Shown piece after piece: positions 7,658 through 16,512 of a stretch of DNA of 45,442 nucleotides; the stretch's first letter is position 1; every line of letters starts with the position of its first letter. Below the pieces are notes generated by a model that was not told where the DNA came from, made no database searches, and saw only the letters and a program-made list of their open reading frames with translations. The stretch spans positions 1 through 45,442 of the forward strand of contig JASMLW010000138.1 in the NCBI GenBank assembly GCA_030748485.1, given 5' to 3'. The position numbers and the translations under genes were made by a program. The stretch is from Pirellulaceae bacterium. Its GTDB lineage: Bacteria > Planctomycetota > Planctomycetia > Pirellulales > Pirellulaceae.

Positions 7658-8653
7658 ATGGACCACCGAATTCTGATCATCGGCGTCGGTTCGATTGGTA
7701 AACGACATACTCGATGTTTCTTGGAAACGGGACGAGCGCGAGTTGCGATTTGCGAAATGAACTCGCCGCTCCGGGATGCGGTTGGCGGCGAATACGACAT
7801 CGACGAACGGTTCGGCGATCTCGACGCGGCCCTCAGCGCGGCTCCTTTCGACGGGGCCGTCATTTGCACTCCGGCTCATTTGCATATCGCAATGGCTCGC
7901 CGACTCGTCGACAGCGGCGCGCACGTGTTGATCGAGAAGCCGCTCAGCACTTCGCCTGACGGAATCGACGCATTGCGGAGCGCAGCGGCGGCGGCCAGTC
8001 GCACCGTCAGCGTCGCTTACGTGTCGCGCCTGCACCCTTCGCTCAACGCGATGAAAGCAGCCATCGACAGCGGCCGGTTCGGCGCGCCTGTACAGGTTGT
8101 TTACCACGGCGGGCAGCACTTCCCCACGTATCGCCCCGCCTATCGCGAGATCTACTACACGAAGCACGAAACGGGAGGCGGAGCGATTCAGGACGCGATC
8201 ACCCACGTGATGAACACCAGCGAGTGGCTGGTCGGCCCGATCGACCGACTCGTCGCCGACGCCGATCACAAAGTGCTCGAAGGGGTCGATGTCGAGGACA
8301 CCGTGCATATCTTGACCCGTCATCGCAACGGCGTCATGGGGTCGTTCACGTTGAACCAACATCAGTCTCCCAACGAAGGAACACTCACTGTCGTCTGCGA
8401 ACGCGGCGTCGCTCGCTTTGAAGCGCACCGCGCGCGCTGGCGCTGGCATACCGAACCGGAATCGCCGTGGCGCGACGAACCCGCCGGCGATACCCCACGC
8501 GACGCGCTGTTTGTTTCACAAGCCCACGCGTTTTTGGACGCGATCGAAGGGAAGGGCGAGCCGAGTTGCTCGTTGGACGACGGCGAACAAACGCTCCGCG
8601 TCAACCTGGCCGCACTCGCCTCCTGGCGCAGCCGCGCCTGGGAAGAGGTTTAA
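7658..8653 (+). CDS. Gfo/Idh/MocA family NAD(P)-dependent oxidoreductase
   Basis: 331 residues. The N-terminal Rossmann motif GVGSIG is at 9-14, and VLIEKPLS carries the family Glu93-Lys94-Pro95 active-site signature. The C-terminal half is the alpha/beta dimerisation domain with GGGAIQDAITH. These enzymes oxidise or reduce sugar or cyclitol carbonyls with bound NAD(P); the substrate here is not deducible. Possible starts are TTG 7640, ATG 7643 and ATG 7658. I prefer 7658 because it gives the usual spacing to the nucleotide-binding strand, although no strong ribosome site precedes any of them. It is followed after 74 bases by an SDR gene on the same strand. Confidence 0.88.
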   Translation: MDHRILIIGVGSIGKRHTRCFLETGRARVAICEMNSPLRDAVGGEYDIDERFGDLDAALSAAPFDGAVICTPAHLHIAMARRLVDSGAHVLIEKPLSTSPDGIDALRSAAAAASRTVSVAYVSRLHPSLNAMKAAIDSGRFGAPVQVVYHGGQHFPTYRPAYREIYYTKHETGGGAIQDAITHVMNTSEWLVGPIDRLVADADHKVLEGVDVEDTVHILTRHRNGVMGSFTLNQHQSPNEGTLTVVCERGVARFEAHRARWRWHTEPESPWRDEPAGDTPRDALFVSQAHAFLDAIEGKGEPSCSLDDGEQTLRVNLAALASWRSRAWEEV

Positions 8654-8727
8654 ATCGCGAACATCGACACAACGACACAACGACACATCGACGCCGAGCC
8701 GCGGCGGTTCGGCTAGAGGAGCATTGC

Positions 8728-9531
8728 ATGACAATCGCCGAACGTCCCGTTCGTGAACTATTCGACTTGAGTGACCGCGTCGTCTTGCTGACGGGGGCCA
8801 GCGGCTACCTCGGTTCCGCTTTCTCGCGAGCCCTCGCTGAGGCCGGGGCGACCGTCGTTTGCGGAAGCCGCGATCGACAGCGGGCGAACGATGCGGCCGC
8901 CGCGCTCGAGCTGCACTGCGGCGGCGCACACCACGGCGTTCAACTCGACCACATCGACGAGTCGTCGGTCGAGCGAGGTTTCCAGGAAACGCTGGACGTG
9001 GCCGGGCGAGTCGACATCCTCATCAACAACGGCAACGAACCGGTTGGCAACGATTGGACGGATGTGAACGCCGAACAGTTTAATCGGCAGCTAGCCAACG
9101 CCACGGGTTACTTCCTGCTGGCGCGTCTGGTGCGCGACGACGCCGTTCGCCGCGAGGCGGCCGCCAACGTGGTCATGATCGGCTCGATGTACGGAATCGT
9201 AGGGTCGTATCCCGCGGCGTACGACGGCGTCTGCAACGCCAGTCCGGTCGGCTACCACACACTCAAAGGCGGCGTCATTCATATGACGCGGCACCTCGCC
9301 GTCTATTGGGCGAACGACCGAGTTCGAGTCAATTGCCTCAGCCCCGGCGCCTTCCCCAATCCCGAGTCCGTTCCGGATGGCTTGGTCGATCGACTCATCC
9401 CCCGCTGCCCGATGAAACGGATGGGCGTCAACCACGAACTCAAAGGCGCGCTGATCTATCTGGCGAGCGACGCCAGCAGCTACATGACGGGACAGAACCT
9501 CGTCGTCGATGGTGGATGGACCGCTTGGTAG
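8728..9531 (+). CDS. Short-chain dehydrogenase/reductase (SDR)
   Basis: 267 residues with the classical SDR layout: cofactor loop TGASGYLG (22-29), Ser153 in IGSMYG, and the Tyr176-xxx-Lys180 pair in GYHTLKGG. The C-terminal SSYMTGQNLVVDGGWTAW is the usual SDR ending. The NNAG motif is altered to NNGNEP. It oxidises or reduces an alcohol/keto group, probably of a sugar acid or polyol. The start is ATG 8728, preceded by AGAGGAG at a good distance; longer in-frame readings overlap the preceding oxidoreductase gene and are rejected. It is likely cotranscribed with that gene and may act on the same substrate (inference). Confidence 0.9.
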   Translation: MTIAERPVRELFDLSDRVVLLTGASGYLGSAFSRALAEAGATVVCGSRDRQRANDAAAALELHCGGAHHGVQLDHIDESSVERGFQETLDVAGRVDILINNGNEPVGNDWTDVNAEQFNRQLANATGYFLLARLVRDDAVRREAAANVVMIGSMYGIVGSYPAAYDGVCNASPVGYHTLKGGVIHMTRHLAVYWANDRVRVNCLSPGAFPNPESVPDGLVDRLIPRCPMKRMGVNHELKGALIYLASDASSYMTGQNLVVDGGWTAW

Positions 9532-9553
9532 ACGCCGTCGGTCAGCCGTCGAA

Positions 9554-10651
9554 CTACTCCAACGGCTCGGCGTATTGGCGGTGGTAGCCTTGAGCGTTGA
9601 GACGAATCCGGTACAGACTTGTGTCCACCGTGATGTACAACACGCTGCCTTCACGACCCAAACCAAACTCGACATTGCTCGGCAAGCCCACCGGCGGATT
9701 CTTCGCGTCGGTCTTCTGCTTTTGCGGGCCGGTGGGGATGTGAGCGATCTCTTTCCCGCCCGGATCGAGCACCAACACGCCGGGACGCTGCGGCGAGCGG
9801 ACGGTCAGGTACACGTTGCCTTGCCGATCGACCGTCATGCCGTCGCATCCCTTTTCGCTCCCAAAGTCGTACAACGTTTTGCGCTCACCGGCGACCAGTC
9901 CTTTGCTGAGCGGAAAGGCGTAGATTTTCATGTCACCGGGCGTAGGAGCCGGAGCGTCGGGGTCGATGTTGTCGGTGCCGTTGTCGTGGTCGGCGACATA
10001 GAGCCAGTCTTCTCTCGGACTGAGGGCGACGCCGTTCGGCTTGGAGACTTGGTGAGTCACCTCGACCACGTCCCCCTTGCGATTCGTGCGGTAGACGGCT
10101 CGGTGTTTCAACTCGCGCGGCTCGTGCCCGACGTACCGCGGATCGGTGAAGTACAGTCGCCCCTTACTGTCGATGCAGATGTCGTTGGGCGAGTTGAACC
10201 GCTTGCCGCCGATCCCGTCGACGACGGTCGTCTTCTCTTTCGTGCGCACATTCCACCGCGCCACGCGGCGGCCGCCGTATCCGGCTCCTTCACAGGCGTA
10301 GAGGAAGCCCCGATCGTCAAAGATCAGACCGTTTGACTTACCGCTGTTGTTGCTGAATACGGACGTCTTCTTGGTGATCGGGTCGAAACGATGAATCATC
10401 CCCGGTGTTTCGCCGCGCGTGATATCGGAAAAATAGATCGAACCGTCGCGGGCCACCGCAGCTCCTTCCGTCAAGCCACCGACCGCCTTGATCTGTCGCG
10501 TGAACAGCAGTTCAAGTTTGGCGTCCGGCGACACGATCTTCTTACTTCCCGTCGGCCGCGGGATATCGGCGGCGTCCATCGACGTCGCGCAAGATGCGAT
10601 CGCGGTAAGGAAGACGGCGAAGCGAAGCGCAGGAGGAATCGGGCGAGCCAT
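9554..10651 (-). CDS. Exported SMP-30/gluconolactonase-family protein
   Basis: 365 residues with a signal peptide (cleavage near MDAAD, ~27) and a six-bladed-propeller lactonase core. Glu62 (GLTEGAAV), Asn206 (KPNG) and Asp221 (VADHDN) match the divalent-metal ligands of SMP-30/gluconolactonase, and Asn156 in FNSPNDI matches the substrate-site Asn. The likely reaction is hydrolysis of a sugar lactone in the periplasm. I chose ATG 10651 because it gives a clean signal peptide and has GGAG 9 bases upstream; a longer reading to 10921 runs into the isochorismatase-like gene. It is convergent with the SDR gene (22 bases between stops) and downstream of the isochorismatase-like gene. Confidence 0.88.
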   Translation of the reverse strand: MARPIPPALRFAVFLTAIASCATSMDAADIPRPTGSKKIVSPDAKLELLFTRQIKAVGGLTEGAAVARDGSIYFSDITRGETPGMIHRFDPITKKTSVFSNNSGKSNGLIFDDRGFLYACEGAGYGGRRVARWNVRTKEKTTVVDGIGGKRFNSPNDICIDSKGRLYFTDPRYVGHEPRELKHRAVYRTNRKGDVVEVTHQVSKPNGVALSPREDWLYVADHDNGTDNIDPDAPAPTPGDMKIYAFPLSKGLVAGERKTLYDFGSEKGCDGMTVDRQGNVYLTVRSPQRPGVLVLDPGGKEIAHIPTGPQKQKTDAKNPPVGLPSNVEFGLGREGSVLYITVDTSLYRIRLNAQGYHRQYAEPLE

Positions 10652-10672
10652 CGGTTCATCTCCACATGAGGC

Positions 10673-10708
10673 GTTGAGGATGCGGGGCTTCCCTGGTTGG
10701 ATTCCAGC
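10673..10708. repeat. Diverged dispersed repeat, copy 1
   Basis: This stretch begins GTTGAGGATGCGGG and ends GATTCCAGC, and it is recognisably related to 38426-38460 (GTTGAGGATTCGGG to GATTCCAGC). Both are non-coding. Their origin is unknown; the similarity extends to an ACGGGAG/ATGGGGCGG-like tail. Confidence 0.35.
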
Positions 10709-10793
10709 GACCAACGGGAGCGGCCGAACAACTACCGAGCGGCAGCTCGCTTTGTGTGTGGCACTGCCACTTGGGCGACCGGTCGAGGCGAGG

Positions 10794-11471
10794 TTAAGCC
10801 AAGTTGGCGACATAGTCGAGCGATTCCGACAGGGAAACGACGTCCGCGAATCTCGCCTGAATATCGTAGAGCGTGAAGACGTGCGCCGCGGCGGACCGAT
10901 CGCCCACGCAATCGCCCACAATGATCGGGCGGAATCGATAACTCTTACAATCGGTCGCCGTCGCGCGGATGCAGGCGCTGGTCGAACAGCCCGTAATCAG
11001 CAACGTGTCGCACCGCGACTCGACCAGGAACGACGCCAAGTGCGTGCCGAAGAACGCGCTGGCGTTCTCCTTCTTGATCACGAGATCGCCGGCGAGCGGA
11101 GCCACGCGTTCGTCGATTTGGCACGCTCGTTCGTCCCAATCACGGTACTGGGGCGAGTAGTCGGCCGCCGACTTAAACGGTTGGTCGGGCGATTCGGGGC
11201 GATAGGGGCTGGTCGTATAGACGATCGGCAGCGACTTGGCTCGAGCGGCCTCGAGCAATTCGGCCGTTCGCGCAACCGGCTCGTCCAGCCTGTTCGTACC
11301 GCCCGCGTAAGCTTCGTCCGTCCACCCGTAGGCGAAATCGACGACCACCACCGCCGGGCGATCGCCGAATCCAAATCGATCCTGAAAAACTCCACGCTGA
11401 CTGTAATAGTCGCCGATCGATTTGAGCGCATCCGCCAGCGCCGCTGCGGCCGCTTCGTTCGTGTTTTCCAT
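10794..11471 (-). CDS. Isochorismatase-like cysteine hydrolase
   Basis: A 225-residue cytoplasmic hydrolase. The catalytic triad of the family is visible: Asp45 in VVVVDFAYGW, Lys134 in VIKKENASAFFGT and Cys167 in TGCSTSACIRATA. Conservation of the Cys nucleophile argues for C-N bond hydrolysis (N-carbamoylsarcosine amidase or nicotinamidase type) rather than a true isochorismatase, which has lost the Cys. N-carbamoylsarcosine amidase relatives share the GCSTSACIRAT segment, so an N-carbamoyl or amide substrate is the best guess. The start is ATG 11471. It lies 18 bases downstream of the hydroxyacid dehydrogenase gene on the same strand, so the two are probably one operon. Confidence 0.87.
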   Translation of the reverse strand: MENTNEAAAAALADALKSIGDYYSQRGVFQDRFGFGDRPAVVVVDFAYGWTDEAYAGGTNRLDEPVARTAELLEAARAKSLPIVYTTSPYRPESPDQPFKSAADYSPQYRDWDERACQIDERVAPLAGDLVIKKENASAFFGTHLASFLVESRCDTLLITGCSTSACIRATATDCKSYRFRPIIVGDCVGDRSAAAHVFTLYDIQARFADVVSLSESLDYVANLA

Positions 11472-11489
11472 TGATCTCCCTTTCGCCTG

Positions 11490-12488
11490 TCACCAAGCCC
11501 AGCCGGTGCGAATGTCGTCGTTGACGACCGCCCCCTCGGGCCAACGGCCCTGGTGGAGATCGACGATGCACTGAGCCGCCTCGACTCCCATCCCCTCCAG
11601 CGACATCTCGTCTGTGCCGGCCAAGTGGGGACTGATGACGACGTTGTCCAATGCAAAAAGTGGGTTGTCCGCAGCCGGCGGCTCCTGGCGCAACACATCC
11701 AGTCCGGCGCCGCGCAACTGCCCGCTCTGTAGAGCTTCGACGAGATCTTCTTCGACGACCAGCTTTCCGCGAGCCGTGTTGATCAGCACGCTGCCGCGTT
11801 TCATCTTGGCGAACACGTCGCGGTTGAACAGATTTTCGGTCTCCGGCGTGTGCGGGCAATGCACGCTGACGAAGTCGCTGCGAGCCAACAGGTCGTCGAA
11901 CTCCACCAACTCGATCTTCTGCTCCGCCAAAAAATCGTGCGGCGGATAGGCGTCCGTGGCGATCACGTCCATCCCGAGCGCTTTGGCGCGAATTGCCGTG
12001 CTGCGCCCGATTCTGCCCAAGCCGAGTATGCCGAACGTACGCTGCCGGATCGGCATCAGCAATTGACGAGGCCAGTGACCGGCGCGAACTTGGCGATCGT
12101 GAAAAACGAGTGACTTGGTCACCGCGAACAACAACGACAACGCCAGTTCGGCGACCGCCTCGTGGTTTGTGGTCGGCGTGATTGTCACGGGAACGCGATG
12201 CTCGGTGGCGGCCGGGATATCCACCTGGTCGTAGCCGACGCCAGCCCGCGCGACGACTCGCAACTGCGGGAGCGCCTGGAACACGTCTGGAGTGTAAGGC
12301 TCTCCGCCGGCGATCACCGCATCGACGCCGGCAAGCTCTTCGATAACCTCCGCGGAGCCGTTGAGGCCTCGAGCCAATTGGACATTCTGGGGGTAGCGGA
12401 TCTCGAATCCGGCTTCGCGAAACAGGGGCACGTAGGCGTGCTCGGAAACTTCCCGCATCGCTTCGGGAACAATCAATGCTGTGGGCAT
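11490..12488 (-). CDS. D-2-hydroxyacid dehydrogenase (phosphoglycerate dehydrogenase-like)
   Basis: 332 residues. The NAD-binding motif GLGRIG is at 156-161 with Asp179 positioned to select NAD over NADP. The catalytic residues are Arg240 (NTARG), Glu269 (LRQEPP) and His288 (SPHLAG), the complete set for D-isomer 2-hydroxyacid dehydrogenases. There is no ACT domain, so it is not a regulated SerA; reduction of a 2-keto acid to the D-hydroxyacid, or the reverse, in a catabolic route is more likely. Start ATG 12488 matches the family N-terminus; the in-frame extension to 12575 is low-complexity and discarded. It is transcribed divergently from the PLP enzyme at 12763 and leads the isochorismatase-like gene. 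Confidence 0.9.
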   Translation of the reverse strand: MPTALIVPEAMREVSEHAYVPLFREAGFEIRYPQNVQLARGLNGSAEVIEELAGVDAVIAGGEPYTPDVFQALPQLRVVARAGVGYDQVDIPAATEHRVPVTITPTTNHEAVAELALSLLFAVTKSLVFHDRQVRAGHWPRQLLMPIRQRTFGILGLGRIGRSTAIRAKALGMDVIATDAYPPHDFLAEQKIELVEFDDLLARSDFVSVHCPHTPETENLFNRDVFAKMKRGSVLINTARGKLVVEEDLVEALQSGQLRGAGLDVLRQEPPAADNPLFALDNVVISPHLAGTDEMSLEGMGVEAAQCIVDLHQGRWPEGAVVNDDIRTGWAW

Positions 12489-12762
12489 GAGAATCGGCGC
12501 TGGGTTGTGGGTGGGGAATGTGGCCGCTCGACCTCGGGCTCGCCTAGTCGTCGCGGACGGTGGGTCGCAAACCACGAGTTTTAGGCGTTCATTGCGACGA
12601 ATTCAATCAGAGGCCGCGGCGCGACTCGAATTGCGGCCACCGCCGCGGCACTCGTCGCCGTCTCCCGACTGGCCCACACTTGGCGAGCAACCGTTCGGTA
12701 TACTCAGACGCTCCGCAGCGGGCGGCGACTCCTAACGCTCAACTCTCATCACATCGCATGCC

Positions 12763-13878
12763 ATGGATCCTCAATACAAAATCAACGATACGTCGCAGAT
12801 CATCTCACCCGCCGTCGTCGTTTTCGAATCGATCGTCGATCGAAACCTGGCCACGATGGTGGAGATGGCCGGTGACGTACGACGACTGCGCCCGCATTGC
12901 AAAACTCACAAGATGCGGCAAGTGATCGAGAAGCAGATTCAGCTGGGCGTCACCAAACACAAGTGCGCGACGTTCGCGGAAGCGGAAATGGTCGCGGACG
13001 CCGGCGGCGCGGACATCTGTCTGGCCTACAACCTTGTCGGCCCCAACATCGACCGCGCGATCGCCTTTCGGAAGAAGTATCCGCACGTCGAGTTTTCGGC
13101 GACCGCCGACCACATTGAGCCTGTGCGGCGGCTGTCTGCGGCGGCCGCTGCTGCCGGCGTCGAGGTCGACGTCCTGCTCGACATCGATTCCGGGCAACAC
13201 CGCACGGGACTGCCGGCTGGCGAAGCCGGTTTTTCCCTGTACCGCGAGATCGACCGGGCTCCGGGATTGCGAGCCGGCGGCATCCATCTTTACGACGGAC
13301 AAAATCACCAGACGCCGATCGACGAAAGAACGGCCGCCGTCCGCGCCTGCTGGGAGCCGGTCGCCAAGATGCGCGACGAGTTGGTCGACGCCGGATCGCC
13401 CGTGCCGCGAATCATCGCCGGCGGGACGGGATCATTTCCCGTCTACGCGCAGCTGGACGATCCAACCATCGAACTCAGCCCGGGGACACTCGTCTTCTTT
13501 GACATCGGTTACGGCGAGTTGTTCCCCGACCTCGACTTCACGCCCGCATCGCTGCTGTTGACGCGAGTCGTCAGTCGCCCGACGCCCGATCGCCTGACCG
13601 TCGACCTCGGCTACAAGGCCGTCGCCTCCGACCCACCGATGGGGAAACGCGTGCACTTCCCCGATCTGCCCGACGCCGAACAGGTGCTGCAAAACGAAGA
13701 GCACCTGGTGCTCAGCTCGACTGAGGCCGAACGGTTTCAGCCGGGCGACGAGTTGTTGGCCATTCCCCGTCACGCCTGCCCAACCTCCGCCCTGCACAAG
13801 CAGGTCTACGTCGTTAAGGACGGAGAATTGGTCGACCGCTGGGACGTCGCGTCGCGGGACCGTTGGTTGACGATCTAG
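12763..13878 (+). CDS. Fold-III PLP enzyme, D-threonine aldolase/D-serine dehydratase-like
   Basis: 371 residues. The alanine-racemase-type barrel starts with RPHCKTHK, in which Lys47 is the expected PLP Schiff-base residue. The C-terminal domain carries His337-Ala-Cys339 (RHACPTSALHK). In this family an HxC pair binds zinc in D-serine dehydratases, while characterised D-threonine aldolases often show HxD, so the activity could be either; annotation by similarity alone would usually say D-threonine aldolase. The reaction would be PLP- and metal-dependent cleavage or dehydration of a D-hydroxy amino acid. It heads a rightward pair with the Gfo/Idh/MocA gene 53 bases downstream. A TATACT at 12699-12704 might be a -10 element, without a clear -35. 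Confidence 0.88.
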   Translation: MDPQYKINDTSQIISPAVVVFESIVDRNLATMVEMAGDVRRLRPHCKTHKMRQVIEKQIQLGVTKHKCATFAEAEMVADAGGADICLAYNLVGPNIDRAIAFRKKYPHVEFSATADHIEPVRRLSAAAAAAGVEVDVLLDIDSGQHRTGLPAGEAGFSLYREIDRAPGLRAGGIHLYDGQNHQTPIDERTAAVRACWEPVAKMRDELVDAGSPVPRIIAGGTGSFPVYAQLDDPTIELSPGTLVFFDIGYGELFPDLDFTPASLLLTRVVSRPTPDRLTVDLGYKAVASDPPMGKRVHFPDLPDAEQVLQNEEHLVLSSTEAERFQPGDELLAIPRHACPTSALHKQVYVVKDGELVDRWDVASRDRWLTI

Positions 13879-13931
13879 GCACAATCGCAACGTCGGCGCG
13901 AAGGCAAGCGCAACGTTCGGGAGCAATGCAA

Positions 13932-14990
13932 ATGCCGAAACAAATCACGGTTGGCCTGCTGACCAGCGCGACGGGCGCTCACGTCAGCGCGTACTTGTCG
14001 GCGCTGCGCGATGCGACTGGGTGCGGCGACGTCGTTTTAGTCGATCCCGATTCGCGCTACGACGAAGCGGCCCAGCAAACGCTCGGGGACAAGTTGACTC
14101 GCATCGAACGCAATCACGAACGATATCTCCGTCGCACTCCACCGGGGATGGCGCTGGTGACGATGGAAGCCAAGGCGGCTCCACCCATCATCGGAGCCGC
14201 CTTGGAGGCGGGAGTCCACGTGTTCGCCGAGAAGCCCGCCTGCGTTCGCGTAGCCGACTTTCAGCCGCTCAAAGACAAGGCGGACGCCAAACATCGATAC
14301 CTGATGCTCGCCTTGGCCAACCGTCTGAATCCCGAAATCACCGCGGCCAGACGCCTCCTGGAATCGGGATCCCTGGGCGAACCGTACGGTCTCGAAATGC
14401 ATCTCGTCGCCGATCAGACGCGGCTGACTCGGGCGAGTTACCAGCGTGAGTGGTTTGCTCAGAAAGCGCGGGCTGGGGGCGGGCATTTGATTTGGCTGGG
14501 TATTCATTGGCTCGATCTGGCGATGTTTGTCACGGGCTCATCGATTTCGCAGACGGCCGGGTTCATCGCCAATGTTGGCGGACAACCGATCGACGTCGAA
14601 GATTCGGCCGCCGCCGCATTGCGTTTCGACAACGGCACACTGGGGACGATCACGTCCGGCTACTATCTCAACCGCGGCTACCACTCGCACATCAAAGTGT
14701 GGTGTTCAAAAGGTTGGCTGTTGATCGAGTCGATGAAAGATCGACCACTCAGTTGGATGCAGTTCGCCGGCGACAAGGCGAATCAGCTGCAGCTTTTTGA
14801 CGGCGACAAGAACCCGCGCGGCTACACGCCGTTCGTCACGGCGGCGGTTAAGTCGTGCGCCGAAATGATCGATCCACCGATCTCAGCCGCCGATAGCCTG
14901 CGCGCGTTGCGGACAGTGTTCGCCGTCTACGATTCGGCCGCGCACGGCAAGGCGGTCACGGTCTCGAATGAAGGCGGTTCGCCAACTTAG
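13932..14990 (+). CDS. Gfo/Idh/MocA family oxidoreductase, degenerate nucleotide motif
   Basis: 352 residues. The family active-site signature is present (AEKPACV, Glu100-Lys101-Pro102), as are LALANRLNPE and GIHWLDLAMF, the HxxD segment of the C-terminal domain. The N-terminal strand reads VGLLTSATGAH, lacking the usual GxGxxG, so cofactor binding may be altered. I chose ATG 13932 because GGAG lies 8 bases before it; ATG 13926 is only two bases from that site. It follows the PLP enzyme gene in the same direction and is probably cotranscribed. The last 4 bases overlap the stop of the convergent inositol-phosphate synthase gene. The substrate is unknown. Confidence 0.87.
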   Translation: MPKQITVGLLTSATGAHVSAYLSALRDATGCGDVVLVDPDSRYDEAAQQTLGDKLTRIERNHERYLRRTPPGMALVTMEAKAAPPIIGAALEAGVHVFAEKPACVRVADFQPLKDKADAKHRYLMLALANRLNPEITAARRLLESGSLGEPYGLEMHLVADQTRLTRASYQREWFAQKARAGGGHLIWLGIHWLDLAMFVTGSSISQTAGFIANVGGQPIDVEDSAAAALRFDNGTLGTITSGYYLNRGYHSHIKVWCSKGWLLIESMKDRPLSWMQFAGDKANQLQLFDGDKNPRGYTPFVTAAVKSCAEMIDPPISAADSLRALRTVFAVYDSAAHGKAVTVSNEGGSPT

Positions 14991-16183
14991 AGATTGGCGA
15001 CCCACTCTTCGAGCAGTTGGAATTGGCGAGCAAAATCGTGTTCGCCAATACCGATCGGGCTCTTAAAGAAACTGGCGAGGAATGTCATCAGTCCCACGTC
15101 GCCGTTGCGGGCGGCCCGGTCGGCGAAGCGAATCAGGTCCAGCACCAGCGGAGCCGCCAGCAGCGAATCGCAGCCCTGCCAAATGAACTGCAGCACCATC
15201 GGCGTACCCAAGAACCCGCGAAAGTGAATGTGATCCCAGGCTGTCTTCCAGTCTCCCAGACTCTCGATGTACTCGATGCTCACGTGCGTCTGCGGGTCGT
15301 AGCCGAGGATCTGCCCGAGCAGCCGATCCTTGCTCACCACCTTCGTCTCTTTGTTGCTCGGGTCGTCGAGCACCTTGCCGTCCATGTTGCCGAAGATGTT
15401 GTGCCCCACCCAGCTCATCACTTCCAAGTTGCGGTAAGCCAACATGGGTGCGAGTACGCTCTTCATCAATGTCTCGCCCGTCTTGCCGTCGTGGCCCATG
15501 TGGCAGACCGACCGCTCCAAGGCCAGCTCCTGAATCGCCGCCGGAGCGGAACCCAACGACGGAGTGAAATTGACATAGGGACACTCGAGATCCAAGGCGG
15601 CGATCGCGTAAAGCGAACTGGCCGCCAGCGGGCAACGCCGCGGCTTGTCGAGCAGTTTATTGAGATCGCGCCATTTGTGCGGGACGTCGCCGGTCACAGG
15701 AGGCTCGGTCGAAGCCAGATTGACGACGATAACTCGATCTAACTTGTTGCGTTTGCGGAACGAGGCGAGGTCATCTTGAACTCGCTCGATCGCCTGCCGC
15801 GGTGTTTCCTTGCGGCGCCGATTGTGGGAGCTGGCCAAACCCGTGATCGTCTCGCCCACGTTGAACAACACGCCGGGTTTGACCTCCTTGTCGATTTTGT
15901 TGAGATCGTTCTTGCACTTGGAAACAAGCCGCTCGTCAATTGCGCGGCTCTCGTTCGCCAACTTGAGCGCCTCCTCGTGAAGCGTTGTCTTGCGAATCTC
16001 ATGACCGCCAACAACGAAGTTCTTCCAATTCGCCAGACCGATGTCGGCGAACTGAGGCAGTTGAGTGACGAGGCCTTGGTCGCCCACCAAACCGCGTCGA
16101 AGAGCTGTCAATCCAAGGATGGTGGTCGTGGCGACGCCCCCGTGCGCACCAATCAACCAAATACCGATTCGAGAACGTGCCAT
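14987..16183 (-). CDS. Inositol-3-phosphate synthase (myo-inositol-1-phosphate synthase)
   Basis: 398 residues. The N-terminal GIWLIGAHGGVATTTILG is the NAD-binding loop of the family. The conserved GHDGKTGETLMKSVLAP, LEVMSWVGHNIFGNMDGKVL and DHIHFRGFLGTPMVLQF segments carry the lysine-rich active site that isomerises glucose-6-phosphate to inositol-3-phosphate with transient NAD reduction. The length fits bacterial members and is shorter than eukaryotic ones (~510). In bacteria the product feeds phosphatidylinositol-type lipids, mycothiol-like thiols or compatible solutes; no such partner is in the window. It is convergent with the oxidoreductase gene (4-base overlap of the 3' ends). Only a weak purine stretch precedes the ATG. 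Confidence 0.92.
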   Translation of the reverse strand: MARSRIGIWLIGAHGGVATTTILGLTALRRGLVGDQGLVTQLPQFADIGLANWKNFVVGGHEIRKTTLHEEALKLANESRAIDERLVSKCKNDLNKIDKEVKPGVLFNVGETITGLASSHNRRRKETPRQAIERVQDDLASFRKRNKLDRVIVVNLASTEPPVTGDVPHKWRDLNKLLDKPRRCPLAASSLYAIAALDLECPYVNFTPSLGSAPAAIQELALERSVCHMGHDGKTGETLMKSVLAPMLAYRNLEVMSWVGHNIFGNMDGKVLDDPSNKETKVVSKDRLLGQILGYDPQTHVSIEYIESLGDWKTAWDHIHFRGFLGTPMVLQFIWQGCDSLLAAPLVLDLIRFADRAARNGDVGLMTFLASFFKSPIGIGEHDFARQFQLLEEWVANL

Positions 16184-16512
16184 AGTTTTCTAAGGAGTGA
16201 GTCGCGGTGGTAGGAATGGATGGCGGAGCACTGTCGGCTGGTGGGATCCCACACCAAAGGTGTGGCGGCGGCGGATTCGTCCAGCAGCGGGACGAAACAG
16301 CAGCCAGGGCCATCCTTGAGAGGTCGTCGGACGGGTCACCGAGTCCAAATGACCAGGGCTTCCGGGCTTGTAACCCGAAAGTTACCATGGGCTGATTGTC
16401 GCACGGGGTGTTGGCCTCCGTCAACCGCGACGGTTCAAGTCGAACCTCCGTCTCACGCCTCAGCTCCATTCCCTGGTCCATACTTCCGACACCATCTTCA
16501 CCGGCCGCCGGC
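16184..16512. other. Divergent intergenic region with a short hairpin
   Basis: This gap separates the inositol-phosphate synthase and aminotransferase genes, which are transcribed away from each other. It contains a perfect 7-bp hairpin CCACACC-AAA-GGTGTGG at 16249-16265, next to the palindrome TGGGATCCCA, and a weaker stem around GGGCTTGTAACCC near 16363-16375. These look like short dispersed repeats. I see no gene; an ORF reading in from 16396 is only an extension of the aminotransferase frame. Confidence 0.5.

Noticed and set aside
7493..8449. Leftward open frame of 318 codons opposite the first Gfo/Idh/MocA gene
   Set aside because: The rightward frame has the Rossmann and EKP motifs; this one has none.
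10488..11474. Rightward open frame of 328 codons over the SMP-30 and isochorismatase genes
   Set aside because: It covers the reverse strand of two proteins with intact catalytic residues and has shadow-like composition.
12699..12704. TATACT as the -10 box of the D-threonine aldolase-like gene
   Set aside because: No -35 hexamer at 16-18 bases; kept only as a remark in the gene entry.
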